A stretch of 64,000 nt of DNA, taken from Chloroflexota bacterium (GTDB lineage Bacteria > Chloroflexota > Anaerolineae > Anaerolineales > UBA4823). The stretch is from contig JAKOUW010000160.1 in assembly GCA_029782365.1 (NCBI GenBank), positions 1 to 64,000 of the forward strand. The letters run 5' to 3'. This document shows, one piece after another, positions 9,610 through 17,454 of the stretch (positions are counted from its first letter, which is position 1; the number at the start of each line of letters is the position of its first letter). The translations under genes were made by a program, and so were the position numbers. The notes beneath the pieces are model-generated. The model was not told the DNA's origin, searched no databases, and was given only the letters and a program-made list of their open reading frames with translations.

Positions 9610-10947
9610 ATGAAACGCTCTGCCTGGCGTTATCTCTGGACAGCGGTAGATATCCGCCGCAAGCTGTTGATTACACTTGCGATTTTAATCATCTACCGCC
9701 TGGCCTCGCACGTTCCAGTCCCGGGTGTGGACCGCACCATCATCACCAATCTGCTGAGCCAGACTTCAGCGGCCAGCTCGTTGATTGGTTTGATGGACTT
9801 GCTTTCCGGCGGTACCGTATCACAGTTCTCAGTGCTGGCGATGGGTGTTTATCCCTACATCACGGCGCAGATTATTCTGCAGTTGTTGGTGCCGATCATC
9901 CCTTCGCTGCAGGCGCGCATGAATGAGAATCCGCGCGAAGGCCAGAAATGGATGGAGCGTTGGACATACTACCTGGCTGTCCCGATGGCAGCTTTGCAGG
10001 CTGTTGGTCAGATCAACATCATCTCTTCGCTGGTAGGCCAGCCGGTGATTGCGAATTTCGGGCTATTCGGCCCTAACTGGCTCAGTTCCTGGACAATCGT
10101 CATTTCGATGACAGGTGGTACCATGTTCGCTATCTGGCTGGGAGAGCTGATCTCCGAGTACGGTATCCGGAACCAGGGCCTGTCTCTGATCATCTTTGCC
10201 GGCATCATCTCCCGCATCCCCAACAGTGTCAGCCGGATCCTGACGGATGAAGCCAACCGTGTCATCGGCATCACATTGATGATTGTCTTCACGGTGTTGG
10301 TGGTTTTTGCCATCGTCTTCATCCAACAAGGCCGCCGCAATGTACCGGTGATGTATCCCGGGCGCCGGGTGGGCAGCCGAATGTCGATGCCTGTCAAAGG
10401 CACCCTGCCCCTGATGGTCAACATGGCTGGCATGATCCCGATCATTTTCGCCCAGTCAATTCTAACCTTCCCGGCAATCCTGGCCGGCTTCTTCACCGGT
10501 TCTAGTATAAGCGGGGTCAAGAGCTTTGCCGCTTCAGTGGTGAGCATCTTTGGCGGCCAGGGCGATGCGTATTGGATAATGTATTTCTTCATGGTGGTGT
10601 TGTTCACGTTCTTTTACACCGATGTGCTCTTCGCACAGCAGAACTACGGTGAGAATCTTAAGAAGGTGGGTGCACAAATTCCCGGCATCGTGCGGGGTGA
10701 AGCTACCCAACGCTACCTGACGCGTGTGCTGCGGCGCATCACCTTCCCCGGCGCGTTGTTCCTGGGTATTGTAGCTATCTTACCCTGGTTCATCGGCAAG
10801 ATCTTCTCGTTCGGTGCCAGCACCGGTTTGCTGCTGGTTTCTTCTTCAGGTTTGCTGATTGTGGTGGGTGTGGTGCGCGACCTGTTCTTCAATATCGATG
10901 CCGAGCTGCGCTTACACGGTTACGACGAAAACCTCCTGGTGCGCTAG
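9610..10947 (+). CDS. secY: Protein translocase subunit SecY
   Basis: This is a 445-residue polytopic membrane protein with about ten hydrophobic segments. It has the N-terminal RLASHVPVPGVD, the plug region with GLMDLLSGGTVSQFSVLAMGVYPYITAQII and the cytoplasmic GENLKKVGAQIPGIVRGEATQRYL loop. SecY is the channel of the Sec system for secretion and membrane insertion. It sits in its normal place after rplO, with a GCAGGAGC site. The length is normal. Confidence 0.98.
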   Translation: MKRSAWRYLWTAVDIRRKLLITLAILIIYRLASHVPVPGVDRTIITNLLSQTSAASSLIGLMDLLSGGTVSQFSVLAMGVYPYITAQIILQLLVPIIPSLQARMNENPREGQKWMERWTYYLAVPMAALQAVGQINIISSLVGQPVIANFGLFGPNWLSSWTIVISMTGGTMFAIWLGELISEYGIRNQGLSLIIFAGIISRIPNSVSRILTDEANRVIGITLMIVFTVLVVFAIVFIQQGRRNVPVMYPGRRVGSRMSMPVKGTLPLMVNMAGMIPIIFAQSILTFPAILAGFFTGSSISGVKSFAASVVSIFGGQGDAYWIMYFFMVVLFTFFYTDVLFAQQNYGENLKKVGAQIPGIVRGEATQRYLTRVLRRITFPGALFLGIVAILPWFIGKIFSFGASTGLLLVSSSGLLIVVGVVRDLFFNIDAELRLHGYDENLLVR

Positions 10948-10955
10948 AGGAGTAT

Positions 10956-11621
10956 ATGATGCGTAAGTATATCGTTCTGTTAGGCCCTCCAGGGGCTGGA
11001 AAAGGTACGCAGGCCAAGGTGATTTCTGAAAAAATGAACCTGCCGCATATTTCATCAGGCGATATCTTTCGTGAGAACATTAAAAACCAGACAGAACTGG
11101 GAAAACTTGCCAGGGGATACATGGATAAGGGTGAGCTGGTGCCCGACGATGTGACCATCGCGATGATCAAAGACCGGCTTACGCGGCCCGATTGCTCTGC
11201 CGGCGCATTGTTGGATGGTTTTCCTCGCACACCTGCCCAGGCTGAGGCGCTGTCGGATATGCTGAAAAGCCTGGATGGCCGGGTGATCGCTGTGCCGTAT
11301 ATTTCGGTTCCCGAAGCGGACCTGATTGAGCGCTTGGCCGGCCGGTGGACATGCCGTGCGAGTGGTCATGTTTTTCACCAGAAATTCAACCCGCCTCAAA
11401 AGGCAGGGCAGTGTGATTTCGATGGCTCAGAGCTGTACCAGCGCGATGATGACAAAGCGGAAACCGTGACACGGCGCATCCGTGTTTACATGGAGCAAAC
11501 CACTCCCCTGGTTGAATTCTACCAGGCGGCTGGCTTGTTGCGCGAAGTTGATGGCCGTAATCCGATCGAAGCAGTGACTGCCAGTATGCTGGCGATCTTG
11601 GCGGAGAATAAGACGATATGA
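10956..11621 (+). CDS. adk: Adenylate kinase
   Basis: This 221-residue adenylate kinase interconverts ATP + AMP and 2 ADP. The P-loop GPPGAGKGTQ, the AMP-binding SSGDIFRENI and the GFPRTPAQAEAL motif are present. The LID has the long form, but its metal site is incomplete by classical standards: the first pair reads C-R-A-S and the second C-D-F-D, instead of four cysteines. Asp can replace Cys in this family, so zinc binding is uncertain. ATG codons at 10956 and 10959 are both possible. Confidence 0.97.
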   Translation: MMRKYIVLLGPPGAGKGTQAKVISEKMNLPHISSGDIFRENIKNQTELGKLARGYMDKGELVPDDVTIAMIKDRLTRPDCSAGALLDGFPRTPAQAEALSDMLKSLDGRVIAVPYISVPEADLIERLAGRWTCRASGHVFHQKFNPPQKAGQCDFDGSELYQRDDDKAETVTRRIRVYMEQTTPLVEFYQAAGLLREVDGRNPIEAVTASMLAILAENKTI

Positions 11622-12388
11622 GCTGGGAACGCAATGTGGTGATCAAGAGCGAGCACGAAATTGAGCTGCTGAGGGCTGCCGGACGTGTGAACGCGGCTGC
11701 CCATGGCGCAGTGCGCGACGCCATCCGGCCAGGTGTGACCACGCAAGAATTGGACGCCATTGCCGCCGAGGTAATCCGCAAAGCAGGAGGCAAACCAGCC
11801 TTCCTGGGTGTAATGGGCGCCTATCCTTACCCGGCGACGATTACTGCCAGTATCAATGATGAATTGGTGCATGGCATTCCAGGCAAACGCAAGCTCAGAG
11901 AAGGCGATATCATTTCGATAGACTGCGGCACGATCCTGGAAGGCTTTGTTGCCGACTCGGCATTTACCACCGGTGTGGGCGAAATATCGAAGGAAGCCCG
12001 CCAGTTGATTGAGGTGACAGAGAAAGCCCTGGAAATCGGCATCAACCAACTGCGCCCGGGCAACCGGGTGGGCGATGTAGGCGCCGCAATCCAGGAGTAT
12101 GTTGAAGGGTTAGGTTATCACCTGACGCGCGAGTACACCGGGCATGGCGTAGGGCGTGAAATGTGGGAAGGCCCACAGGTGCCCAATTATGGAATCCGCG
12201 GCCGAGGGACGCTCTTACGCAAAGGGATGACAATCGCCCTGGAGCCGATGGTTTTAATTGGCACTGCCCGCACCAAAGTGCTGGCGGATCAATGGACAGT
12301 GGCTTCAGCCGACGGCTCATTGACAGCACACGTGGAACACTCGGTGGCAATCACTGATGGAGACCCGGTCATTTTGACCGTGCCTTAG
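11618..12388 (+). CDS. map: Methionine aminopeptidase, type I
   Basis: This 256-residue enzyme removes N-terminal methionine from nascent proteins. The metal ligands are visible in IDCGTILEGFVADSAFT (two Asp), in GHGVGREMWEGP (His), in ALEPMVLIG (Glu) and in the final AHVEHSVAI (Glu). It starts in the ATGA overlap with adk. No infA follows it, which is unusual for this gene order. Confidence 0.97.
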   Translation: MSWERNVVIKSEHEIELLRAAGRVNAAAHGAVRDAIRPGVTTQELDAIAAEVIRKAGGKPAFLGVMGAYPYPATITASINDELVHGIPGKRKLREGDIISIDCGTILEGFVADSAFTTGVGEISKEARQLIEVTEKALEIGINQLRPGNRVGDVGAAIQEYVEGLGYHLTREYTGHGVGREMWEGPQVPNYGIRGRGTLLRKGMTIALEPMVLIGTARTKVLADQWTVASADGSLTAHVEHSVAITDGDPVILTVP

Positions 12389-12391
12389 GTC

Positions 12392-12420
12392 TTTACGAGA
12401 TGGGCAAGATTTATTATAAT
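12392..12420 (+). promoter_or_regulatory. Sigma-A type promoter before rpmJ
   Basis: TTTACG at 12392-12397 and a perfect TATAAT at 12415-12420 are separated by 17 bases. The predicted start near 12427 is about 65 bases before the rpmJ ATG. It lies directly behind map, where infA would be expected, and could drive rpmJ-rpsM-rpsK-rpsD-rpoA-rplQ independently. Confidence 0.65.
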
Positions 12421-12491
12421 TGGAATTTCCGCATGCCAGTGACGCAAAACGTTGCACGCGTGCTGTGAAAAAAAGGAAGGAGAAAGTTCTC

Positions 12492-12605
12492 ATGAAAGTT
12501 TCATCGTCAATCAAGCCGCGCTGCGCAAAGTGTAAAGTCGTCAAGCGCAAAGGCATTTTGTATATCATTTGTGAAAATCCGAAACATAAGCAGCGACAAG
12601 GATAA
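12492..12605 (+). CDS. rpmJ: 50S ribosomal protein L36
   Basis: This is a 37-residue L36 with the zinc ligands in [23 protein letters not shown] (C, C, C, H). It is the C+ form. The ATG at 12492 follows AAGGAAGGAGAAA. An upstream in-frame ATG at 12420 overlaps the promoter and is not the start. Confidence 0.96.
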   Translation: MKVSSSIKPRCAKCKVVKRKGILYIICENPKHKQRQG

Positions 12606-12610
12606 GTGGT

Positions 12611-13000
12611 ATGGCACGTATTGAAGGCGTTGATCTGCCGCGCAATAAGCGCGTCGAAATTGGTTTGATGTATATTTATGGCATTGGCCGCCCGCGGTCC
12701 AATGAAATTTTGTCCGCCACGGGCGTCAATCCCGACACTCGTGTGAAGGACCTGACAGATGATGATGTCAGCAAGCTGCGCGATTACATTTCGCAGCGTT
12801 TTAAAGTCGAAGGCGATCTGCGTCGCGAAGTTCAATTGAACATCAAGCGCCTGATCGAAATTGGCTGCTACCGCGGCATGCGGCATCGCCGAAATTTGCC
12901 GGCGCGCGGCCAACGTACCCGCACCAATGCACGCACGTGCAAAGGCCCAAAGAAAACCGTCGCAGGGCGCGGCCGCCGGCGCGGAGCGACAAAGAAGTAA
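12611..13000 (+). CDS. rpsM: 30S ribosomal protein S13
   Basis: This is a 129-residue S13 starting [19 protein letters not shown]. The H2TH region and the C-terminal [23 protein letters not shown], which reaches the P-site tRNA, are intact. It follows rpmJ by five bases, with a weak site inside the end of rpmJ. Confidence 0.97.
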   Translation: MARIEGVDLPRNKRVEIGLMYIYGIGRPRSNEILSATGVNPDTRVKDLTDDDVSKLRDYISQRFKVEGDLRREVQLNIKRLIEIGCYRGMRHRRNLPARGQRTRTNARTCKGPKKTVAGRGRRRGATKK

Positions 13001-13109
13001 AAACTGCTTGCTGCCTGACCTTTCCGGGGGGTACCTTCCACCCCGCGGCAACCGGAGAGGCCAAGAAGCGAGTGTTTGCATGAGAGCTTGTTATTTTAAG
13101 TGAGGTGCT
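13001..13109 (+). promoter_or_regulatory. rpsM-rpsK intergenic leader with nested hairpin
   Basis: This 109-base gap contains CCTTTCCGG (13019-13027) pairing with CCGGAGAGG (13052-13060), with one G-U pair. Inside it GGGG (13028-13031) pairs with CCCC (13041-13044). No T-tract follows, so it is not a classical terminator. It may be an r-protein binding site (S4 or S11) or an RNA-processing signal, which is inference only. Confidence 0.4.
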
Positions 13110-13511
13110 ATGGCTCAGACTGCTGGTAGTGCGCGCCGCAAAGGCGCAAAGAAGGTGAAACGCACTGTGTCCGCTGGACAGGTGCACATCTTTTCATCTT
13201 TCAACAACACAATTGTTACGGTGACTGACATTCAGGGCAATGCGCTGTTCAGCGCCAGCGCTGGCGCCAGCGGCTTCAAGGGATCTCGCAAGAGCACACC
13301 CTTCGCAGCCCGCATGGCAGCCGAAGCCGCCATGAAAGAGGCGCAGGACCGGGGTATCCAGGAAGTGGAAATCTACGTGAAAGGCCCAGGTCCCGGGCGT
13401 GAATCTGCGATTCGCGCTGTTCAGGCCCAGGGCTTGAAAGTGACATCGATCACCGATGTGACCCCTGTCCCGCACAATGGATGCCGGCCGCCAAAGAAAC
13501 GCCGCGTTTAA
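13110..13511 (+). CDS. rpsK: 30S ribosomal protein S11
   Basis: This is a 133-residue S11 with [18 protein letters not shown], the [17 protein letters not shown] core and the C-terminal [17 protein letters not shown]11 lies on the 30S platform near the mRNA exit. The preceding GTGAGGTG site is adequate. Confidence 0.97.
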   Translation: MAQTAGSARRKGAKKVKRTVSAGQVHIFSSFNNTIVTVTDIQGNALFSASAGASGFKGSRKSTPFAARMAAEAAMKEAQDRGIQEVEIYVKGPGPGRESAIRAVQAQGLKVTSITDVTPVPHNGCRPPKKRRV

Positions 13512-13538
13512 TTTTATAAGGAAGAAGGAATTCTATCT

Positions 13539-14177
13539 ATGTCGAAGTATCGTGGCCCAGTCTGTAAACTGTGCCGCCGCGAAGGCGAAAAACTTTTCCT
13601 CAAGGGAGCGCGCTGCTTTACGCCTAAGTGTGCATTTGAGCGGCGTGGTTATGCTCCTGGTCAGCATGGCAAGTCCTCTCAATTCCGTGGTAAACGCGAA
13701 TCGGACTACAACCGCCAACTGCGCGCCAAGCAAAAAGCGCGCCGCGTGTACGGCGTGCTTGAACGCCAGTTCCGCCGCTATTACGAAGAATCATCTCAAC
13801 GCCGCGGCGTGACCGGTTTAAACCTGCTTCAATCGCTTGAAGCCCGCCTGGACAATGTGGTGTTCCGCATGGGATTCGCCGGGAGCCGCTCCGAAGCCCG
13901 CCTGCTGGTGACCCATGGCCATTTTATGGTCAACGGCCGCCGCACAGATGTGCCTTCAATGCAGGTTGGGGTTGGCGATTCAGTAGCGGTGCGCGATGGC
14001 TCACGCCGCCGCACTTATTTCAAGAGTTTGCCGGATGTGGCTGAAGCACGGGGTGTGCCTACCTGGTTGGCGCGCGACATAAAGAACCTGTCTGGTTCGG
14101 TCGTTCGTATGCCAGAACGCTCCGAAATCGATGGCAACCTGAACGAGCAATTAATCGTTGAGTACTACTCACGGTAA
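13539..14177 (+). CDS. rpsD: 30S ribosomal protein S4, zinc form
   Basis: This is a 212-residue S4. The N-terminus ([18 protein letters not shown], then CAF) holds the four-cysteine zinc-binding form. The S4 RNA-binding domain begins with [19 protein letters not shown]4 starts 30S assembly and often represses the alpha operon. A hairpin leader before rpoA follows directly. Confidence 0.97.
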   Translation: MSKYRGPVCKLCRREGEKLFLKGARCFTPKCAFERRGYAPGQHGKSSQFRGKRESDYNRQLRAKQKARRVYGVLERQFRRYYEESSQRRGVTGLNLLQSLEARLDNVVFRMGFAGSRSEARLLVTHGHFMVNGRRTDVPSMQVGVGDSVAVRDGSRRRTYFKSLPDVAEARGVPTWLARDIKNLSGSVVRMPERSEIDGNLNEQLIVEYYSR

Positions 14178-14194
14178 TCGTCGCTGGTCTGTGT

Positions 14195-14235
14195 CTGGCA
14201 ACTGCAGAGCCCCAATATGCTCTGCCGCCTGCCAG
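14195..14235 (+). promoter_or_regulatory. Nested hairpin upstream of rpoA
   Basis: In the gap between rpsD and rpoA, CTGGCA (14195-14200) can pair with TGCCAG (14230-14235). Inside it, the seven-base arms GCAGAGC (14204-14210) and GCTCTGC (14219-14225) enclose an eight-base loop. No T-tract follows. It could protect or modulate the rpoA transcript; the function is inferred. Confidence 0.35.
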
Positions 14236-14269
14236 CCGCCAGCCTGTGACATGTGAGGAGAGGTGTACA

Positions 14270-15244
14270 GTGATTGGCTTAAGTAATATGGTAACGCCGA
14301 AGATCGAGCGTGAAGCGGAATCTCGCAATTACGGTAAATTCATCATCAGCCCATTGGAGCGTGGTTATGGTATCACGCTGGGCAATGCTCTGCGGCGTGT
14401 TTTGCTTTCATCTTTAGATGGCGCCGCAATCACCTCGATTCGCATCGCCGAAGTCCAACATGAGTTTAGCGATATTCCCGGGGTGCGTGAGGATGTCATC
14501 CGCGTTATGCTGCAGATCAAACAGCTCCGCCTGAAAATGACCAATGCCGAGACCTCTCATCTCCGTCTGCACGTTTCGGGCAGCACGGGTGAGGTGACGG
14601 CGTCGGACATTATTTGCCCGGCGGAAGTGGAAATTATTAACCCCGATTTGTACCTGTTCACGGTGGACGATCCCAAGGTCAACCTGGAGATCGATATGAC
14701 TGTCGAGCGCGGCCGCGGCTATTCCCCAGCCGATGACCGGATCGGCAAACTGCCGATCGGCGATCTGCCTGTTGATGCAGTCTATACACCAGTGCGCAAG
14801 TGCAACTGGGAAGTCGGTTATGCTCGCGTTGGCCAGAGCACCAACTATGACAAGTTGGTGATGGAAATCTGGACGGATGGCACTATCAGCCCGGAAGAAT
14901 CGTTGAGCACAGCCGCCAAGGTCTTGATCGATCACCTGCGCCACCTGGCTGGAGTGAGCGAGGAAACCCTGGCCTCCATTTCCGAAACGACGGAAGAAGG
15001 TCGCGGCCTGACCAGCGAAGTGATCGAGACCCCCATCGAGAACCTGGATCTTTCGGTGCGCGTTTTTAACTCGTTGAAACGCACCGGGATTACGACGGTA
15101 GGTGAGGTGCTGGAACTGCTTGAAAAGGGCGATGAAGCGGTGATGTCGATTCGCAATTTCGGCGAAAAGAGCCTGGACGAACTGCGCCAGAAGATGCGCG
15201 AAAAAGGCTATCTTCGGGACGCAAGTATAAAGGAATCGGAGTAA
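14270..15244 (+). CDS. rpoA: RNA polymerase subunit alpha
   Basis: This is a 324-residue alpha subunit. The N-terminal dimerisation and beta-binding domain contains FIISPLERGYGITLGNALRRVLLSSL. The C-terminal domain contains LKRTGITTVGEVLELL and FGEKSLDELRQKMRE, for UP-element and activator contacts. I choose the GTG at 14270, six bases behind AGGAGAGG; the next ATG gives MVTPKIERE. Confidence 0.97.
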   Translation: MIGLSNMVTPKIEREAESRNYGKFIISPLERGYGITLGNALRRVLLSSLDGAAITSIRIAEVQHEFSDIPGVREDVIRVMLQIKQLRLKMTNAETSHLRLHVSGSTGEVTASDIICPAEVEIINPDLYLFTVDDPKVNLEIDMTVERGRGYSPADDRIGKLPIGDLPVDAVYTPVRKCNWEVGYARVGQSTNYDKLVMEIWTDGTISPEESLSTAAKVLIDHLRHLAGVSEETLASISETTEEGRGLTSEVIETPIENLDLSVRVFNSLKRTGITTVGEVLELLEKGDEAVMSIRNFGEKSLDELRQKMREKGYLRDASIKESE

Positions 15245-15250
15245 GAAGAA

Positions 15251-15628
15251 ATGCGACATAAAATTGCAGGACACAAACTCGGTCGCAGCAAAGATGAGCG
15301 CAGGGCCCTGCGGCGGATTTTGATCGCCCAATTGTTTGATCAGGAGCGCATCGAAACTACCCTCGCCAAGGCCGACGCCGTCCGCGGCGCAGCCGAACGA
15401 TTGATTACCCTGGCCAAGCGCGGCAATAAGGCCGGTGAGCTGCACATGGTGCATGCCCGCCGCCTGGCAGCTGCTCGCCTGGGTAACCCAGACGCTGTTA
15501 AAAAATTGTTTGATGATATCGCCCCGCGTTTTGAAAATCGCGCCGGCGGTTACACACGTGTCATAAAGCTTGGCCCCCGCAAGGGCGATGCCGCTGACAT
15601 GGTGTTGTTGGAGTTGGTAGAAGAATAG
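15251..15628 (+). CDS. rplQ: 50S ribosomal protein L17
   Basis: This is a 125-residue L17 beginning MRHKIAGHKLGRSKDERRALRRIL. The signature around TTLAKADAVRGAAERLITLAKRG and the C-terminal GGYTRVIKLGPRKGDAADMVLLELV are intact. Its stop codon overlaps the predicted beginning of truA. Confidence 0.97.
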   Translation: MRHKIAGHKLGRSKDERRALRRILIAQLFDQERIETTLAKADAVRGAAERLITLAKRGNKAGELHMVHARRLAAARLGNPDAVKKLFDDIAPRFENRAGGYTRVIKLGPRKGDAADMVLLELVEE

Positions 15629-16413
15629 TACGTTACCAGGTTATTCTCGCCTATGACGGCACAGATTTTTGCGGCTTTCAGTACCAACATGGCTGTAGAA
15701 CTGTGCAAGAAGTGGTCGAGGAGGCATTAAAGCAGTTAGGCTGGCAGGGCCGCCGTATCCAGGCGGCCGGGCGCACCGACACGGGCGTCCATGCCAGTGG
15801 GCAGGTGATCGCTTTTGATCTCGAGTGGAAACACTCGACGGAAAAGCTGCGCCAGGCGCTGAATGCGCATCTGCCCGCCGATGTGGCTGCCCGGGTTCTT
15901 CGCCCGGCACTGCCAGGCTTCAACCCTCGCCGTGATGCTGTGGCTCGCACGTATCGCTACTCTCTGTTTATCGCTGAGAGCCGCGATCCTCTGCGAGAGC
16001 GCTACGCCTGGCGGGTTTGGCCAGCAGTTGATTTCGATCAGGCCAGAAAAGCGGCCCACCTGCTCACCGGCCAGCACGACTTCGCCGCTTTTGGCTCACC
16101 GCCAAAGGTTGGCAGCAGCACGGTGCGCATGGTGCGACAGGCCAGCTGGGAGTTGAAAGACATGACAGCTCTCTTTGAAGTCACGGCCAATGCCTTTTTG
16201 TATCACATGGTGCGCCATATGGTGGCTGCTCAAGTGGCAGTAGGACAGGGAGCGCTTTCATTGGAGCAAATCCAAAACTGGTTGGATCACCCCAAAGCGA
16301 GCAACACGCAGGTCCTGGCGCCGCCTCAAGGGTTGGTGTTGACCGAAGTGCAATATCCGCTGTCGAAGCTGTCTGAAGAATACCTGGAAAATGAAGCGAC
16401 CAACCGGAAGTAA
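15628..16413 (+). CDS. truA: tRNA pseudouridine synthase A, apparent non-canonical start
   Basis: TruA makes pseudouridine at positions 38-40 of tRNA anticodon arms. The reading frame holds the family N-terminus RYQVILAYDGTDFCGFQ, the catalytic-Asp motif AAGRTDTGVHASGQ and the C-terminal FLYHMVRHMV. The conserved N-terminus has no in-frame ATG, GTG or TTG. The frame is closed by TGA at 15595-15597, and only ATA (15625) and GTA (15628) lie at the expected place. A GTG at 15628 would give the canonical TAGTG overlap with rplQ, so this is one base away from normal. The first canonical start, GTG 15703, removes the YDGT motif. It is either a rare start codon or a base error. Confidence 0.9.
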   Translation, partial: VRYQVILAYDGTDFCGFQYQHGCRTVQEVVEEALKQLGWQGRRIQAAGRTDTGVHASGQVIAFDLEWKHSTEKLRQALNAHLPADVAARVLRPALPGFNPRRDAVARTYRYSLFIAESRDPLRERYAWRVWPAVDFDQARKAAHLLTGQHDFAAFGSPPKVGSSTVRMVRQASWELKDMTALFEVTANAFLYHMVRHMVAAQVAVGQGALSLEQIQNWLDHPKASNTQVLAPPQGLVLTEVQYPLSKLSEEYLENEATNRK

Positions 16414-16431
16414 ATTACGGAGAGATTGAAC

Positions 16432-16857
16432 GTGCAGAAAACATATTTTCCAAAACTCGAAGAGTTGAAGTCGGACTGGATCCTGGTTGACGCCAGTGAT
16501 CAGACCCTGGGCCGAATTGCCAGCCAGGTAGCTGCCCTGTTATTGGGCAAGCACAAACCCGGCTTCATGCCCGGCGTGTTGGTCGGTGACCATGTGATCA
16601 TCATCAACGCCGAAAAAATCCGCGTCACCGGCAATAAAATGGAGGATAAGGTATATTACCATCACTCCAATCATGCAGGCGGTATGAAATCAGTAACCCT
16701 GCGCACGCAGTTGCGCATTCACCCCGACCGCGTCTTGACCGCCGCCGTGTGGGGGATGCTGCCGCACAACGCGTTCGGCCGCCAACTGATCAAGCGCTTG
16801 AAAGTGTACGCCGGTCCTGAACATCCGCATGCTGCCCAGACGCCAAAGGCGCTCTAA
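16432..16857 (+). CDS. rplM: 50S ribosomal protein L13
   Basis: This L13 starts at the GTG at 16432 (QKTYFPKLEELKSDWILVDA) behind ACGGAGAG. A TTG two codons earlier is less well placed. The GRIASQVAALLLGKHKPGF motif and the C-terminal RLKVYAGPEHPHAAQ motif are intact. It is about 141 residues long, the usual length. Confidence 0.96.
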   Translation: MQKTYFPKLEELKSDWILVDASDQTLGRIASQVAALLLGKHKPGFMPGVLVGDHVIIINAEKIRVTGNKMEDKVYYHHSNHAGGMKSVTLRTQLRIHPDRVLTAAVWGMLPHNAFGRQLIKRLKVYAGPEHPHAAQTPKAL

Positions 16858-16892
16858 GCAGGGCTGGCTTAAGAAAGAAAAAGGAGCACTTT

Positions 16893-17285
16893 ATGGCAGA
16901 ATATTATGAAGGTATCGGCCGTCGCAAAGAAGCCACCGCACGTGTACGTGTGTCCGGTGGAACCGGGACGTTTACTGTCAATGGCAAGGCGGCAGAGGTT
17001 TATTTTGGCCGGTTTGGCGACGTGGATAACATCCTCTTGCCGGTGGTTACAGTTGGCTCAGACCGTTCGACCCTGGATATCACGATCGTGGTTGAAGGTG
17101 GTGGCGTGAACGGGCAGATGGAAGCCGCCCAGTTAGGCCTGGCGCGCGCTTTGATTTTGATGCGACCTGACGACCACTCTGCACTGCGCCGCGGCGGGTT
17201 TCTGACCCGCGATGCGCGCATCAAAGAACGCAAGAAACCCGGCCTCAAACGCGCTCGCAAGGCGCCTACCTACACCAAGCGTTAG
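16893..17285 (+). CDS. rpsI: 30S ribosomal protein S9
   Basis: This is a 130-residue S9 with YYEGIGRRKEATARVRV and the C-terminal KERKKPGLKRARKAPTYTKR, whose final Lys-Arg contacts P-site tRNA. It follows rplM by 35 bases and is the last gene of the cluster before a strong terminator. Confidence 0.97.
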   Translation: MAEYYEGIGRRKEATARVRVSGGTGTFTVNGKAAEVYFGRFGDVDNILLPVVTVGSDRSTLDITIVVEGGGVNGQMEAAQLGLARALILMRPDDHSALRRGGFLTRDARIKERKKPGLKRARKAPTYTKR

Positions 17286-17315
17286 ACCGCTTGGCTGGTT
17301 TTGATTTTATTCGCA

Positions 17316-17350
17316 GATCCACCCGGAACATGCTTTCGGGTGGATCTTTT
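17316..17350 (+). terminator. Rho-independent terminator after rpsI
   Basis: Perfect ten-base arms GATCCACCCG (17316-17325) and CGGGTGGATC (17337-17346) enclose an 11-base loop. TTTT follows directly, then GG and more T. It closes the ribosomal protein cluster. Confidence 0.9.
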
Positions 17351-17418
17351 GGTTGGTATATGCGCTTTTTCTGGTTCCATATGGCGAATAATATTTTCAC
17401 CATTTGCAAAAACTGGTT

Positions 17419-17447
17419 TTGGGGAATGCTAAATCATCGGGTAAAAT
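17419..17447 (+). promoter_or_regulatory. Promoter for mazG, probably leaderless
   Basis: TAAAAT at 17442-17447 lies seven bases before the mazG ATG at 17455, so transcription would begin at or beside the start codon. TTGGGG at 17419-17424, 17 bases upstream, is a weak -35 match. No ribosome-binding site precedes the ATG, which fits a leaderless mRNA. Confidence 0.45.
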
Positions 17448-17454
17448 GGCAGGC

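Noticed and set aside
12389..12491. A hidden infA (IF-1) gene
   Set aside because: The 103 bases cannot hold an IF-1 frame of about 72 residues and no frame matches its sequence.
12317..13081. 254-codon minus-strand frame opposite rpmJ and rpsM
   Set aside because: It is antisense to certain ribosomal protein genes and crosses their promoter, with no family features.
14414..15454. 346-codon open frame on the minus strand opposite rpoA and rplQ
   Set aside because: It lies wholly across two highly conserved genes, has no recognisable domain and no ribosome-binding site, and its composition is what an antisense frame of GC-rich coding DNA gives.
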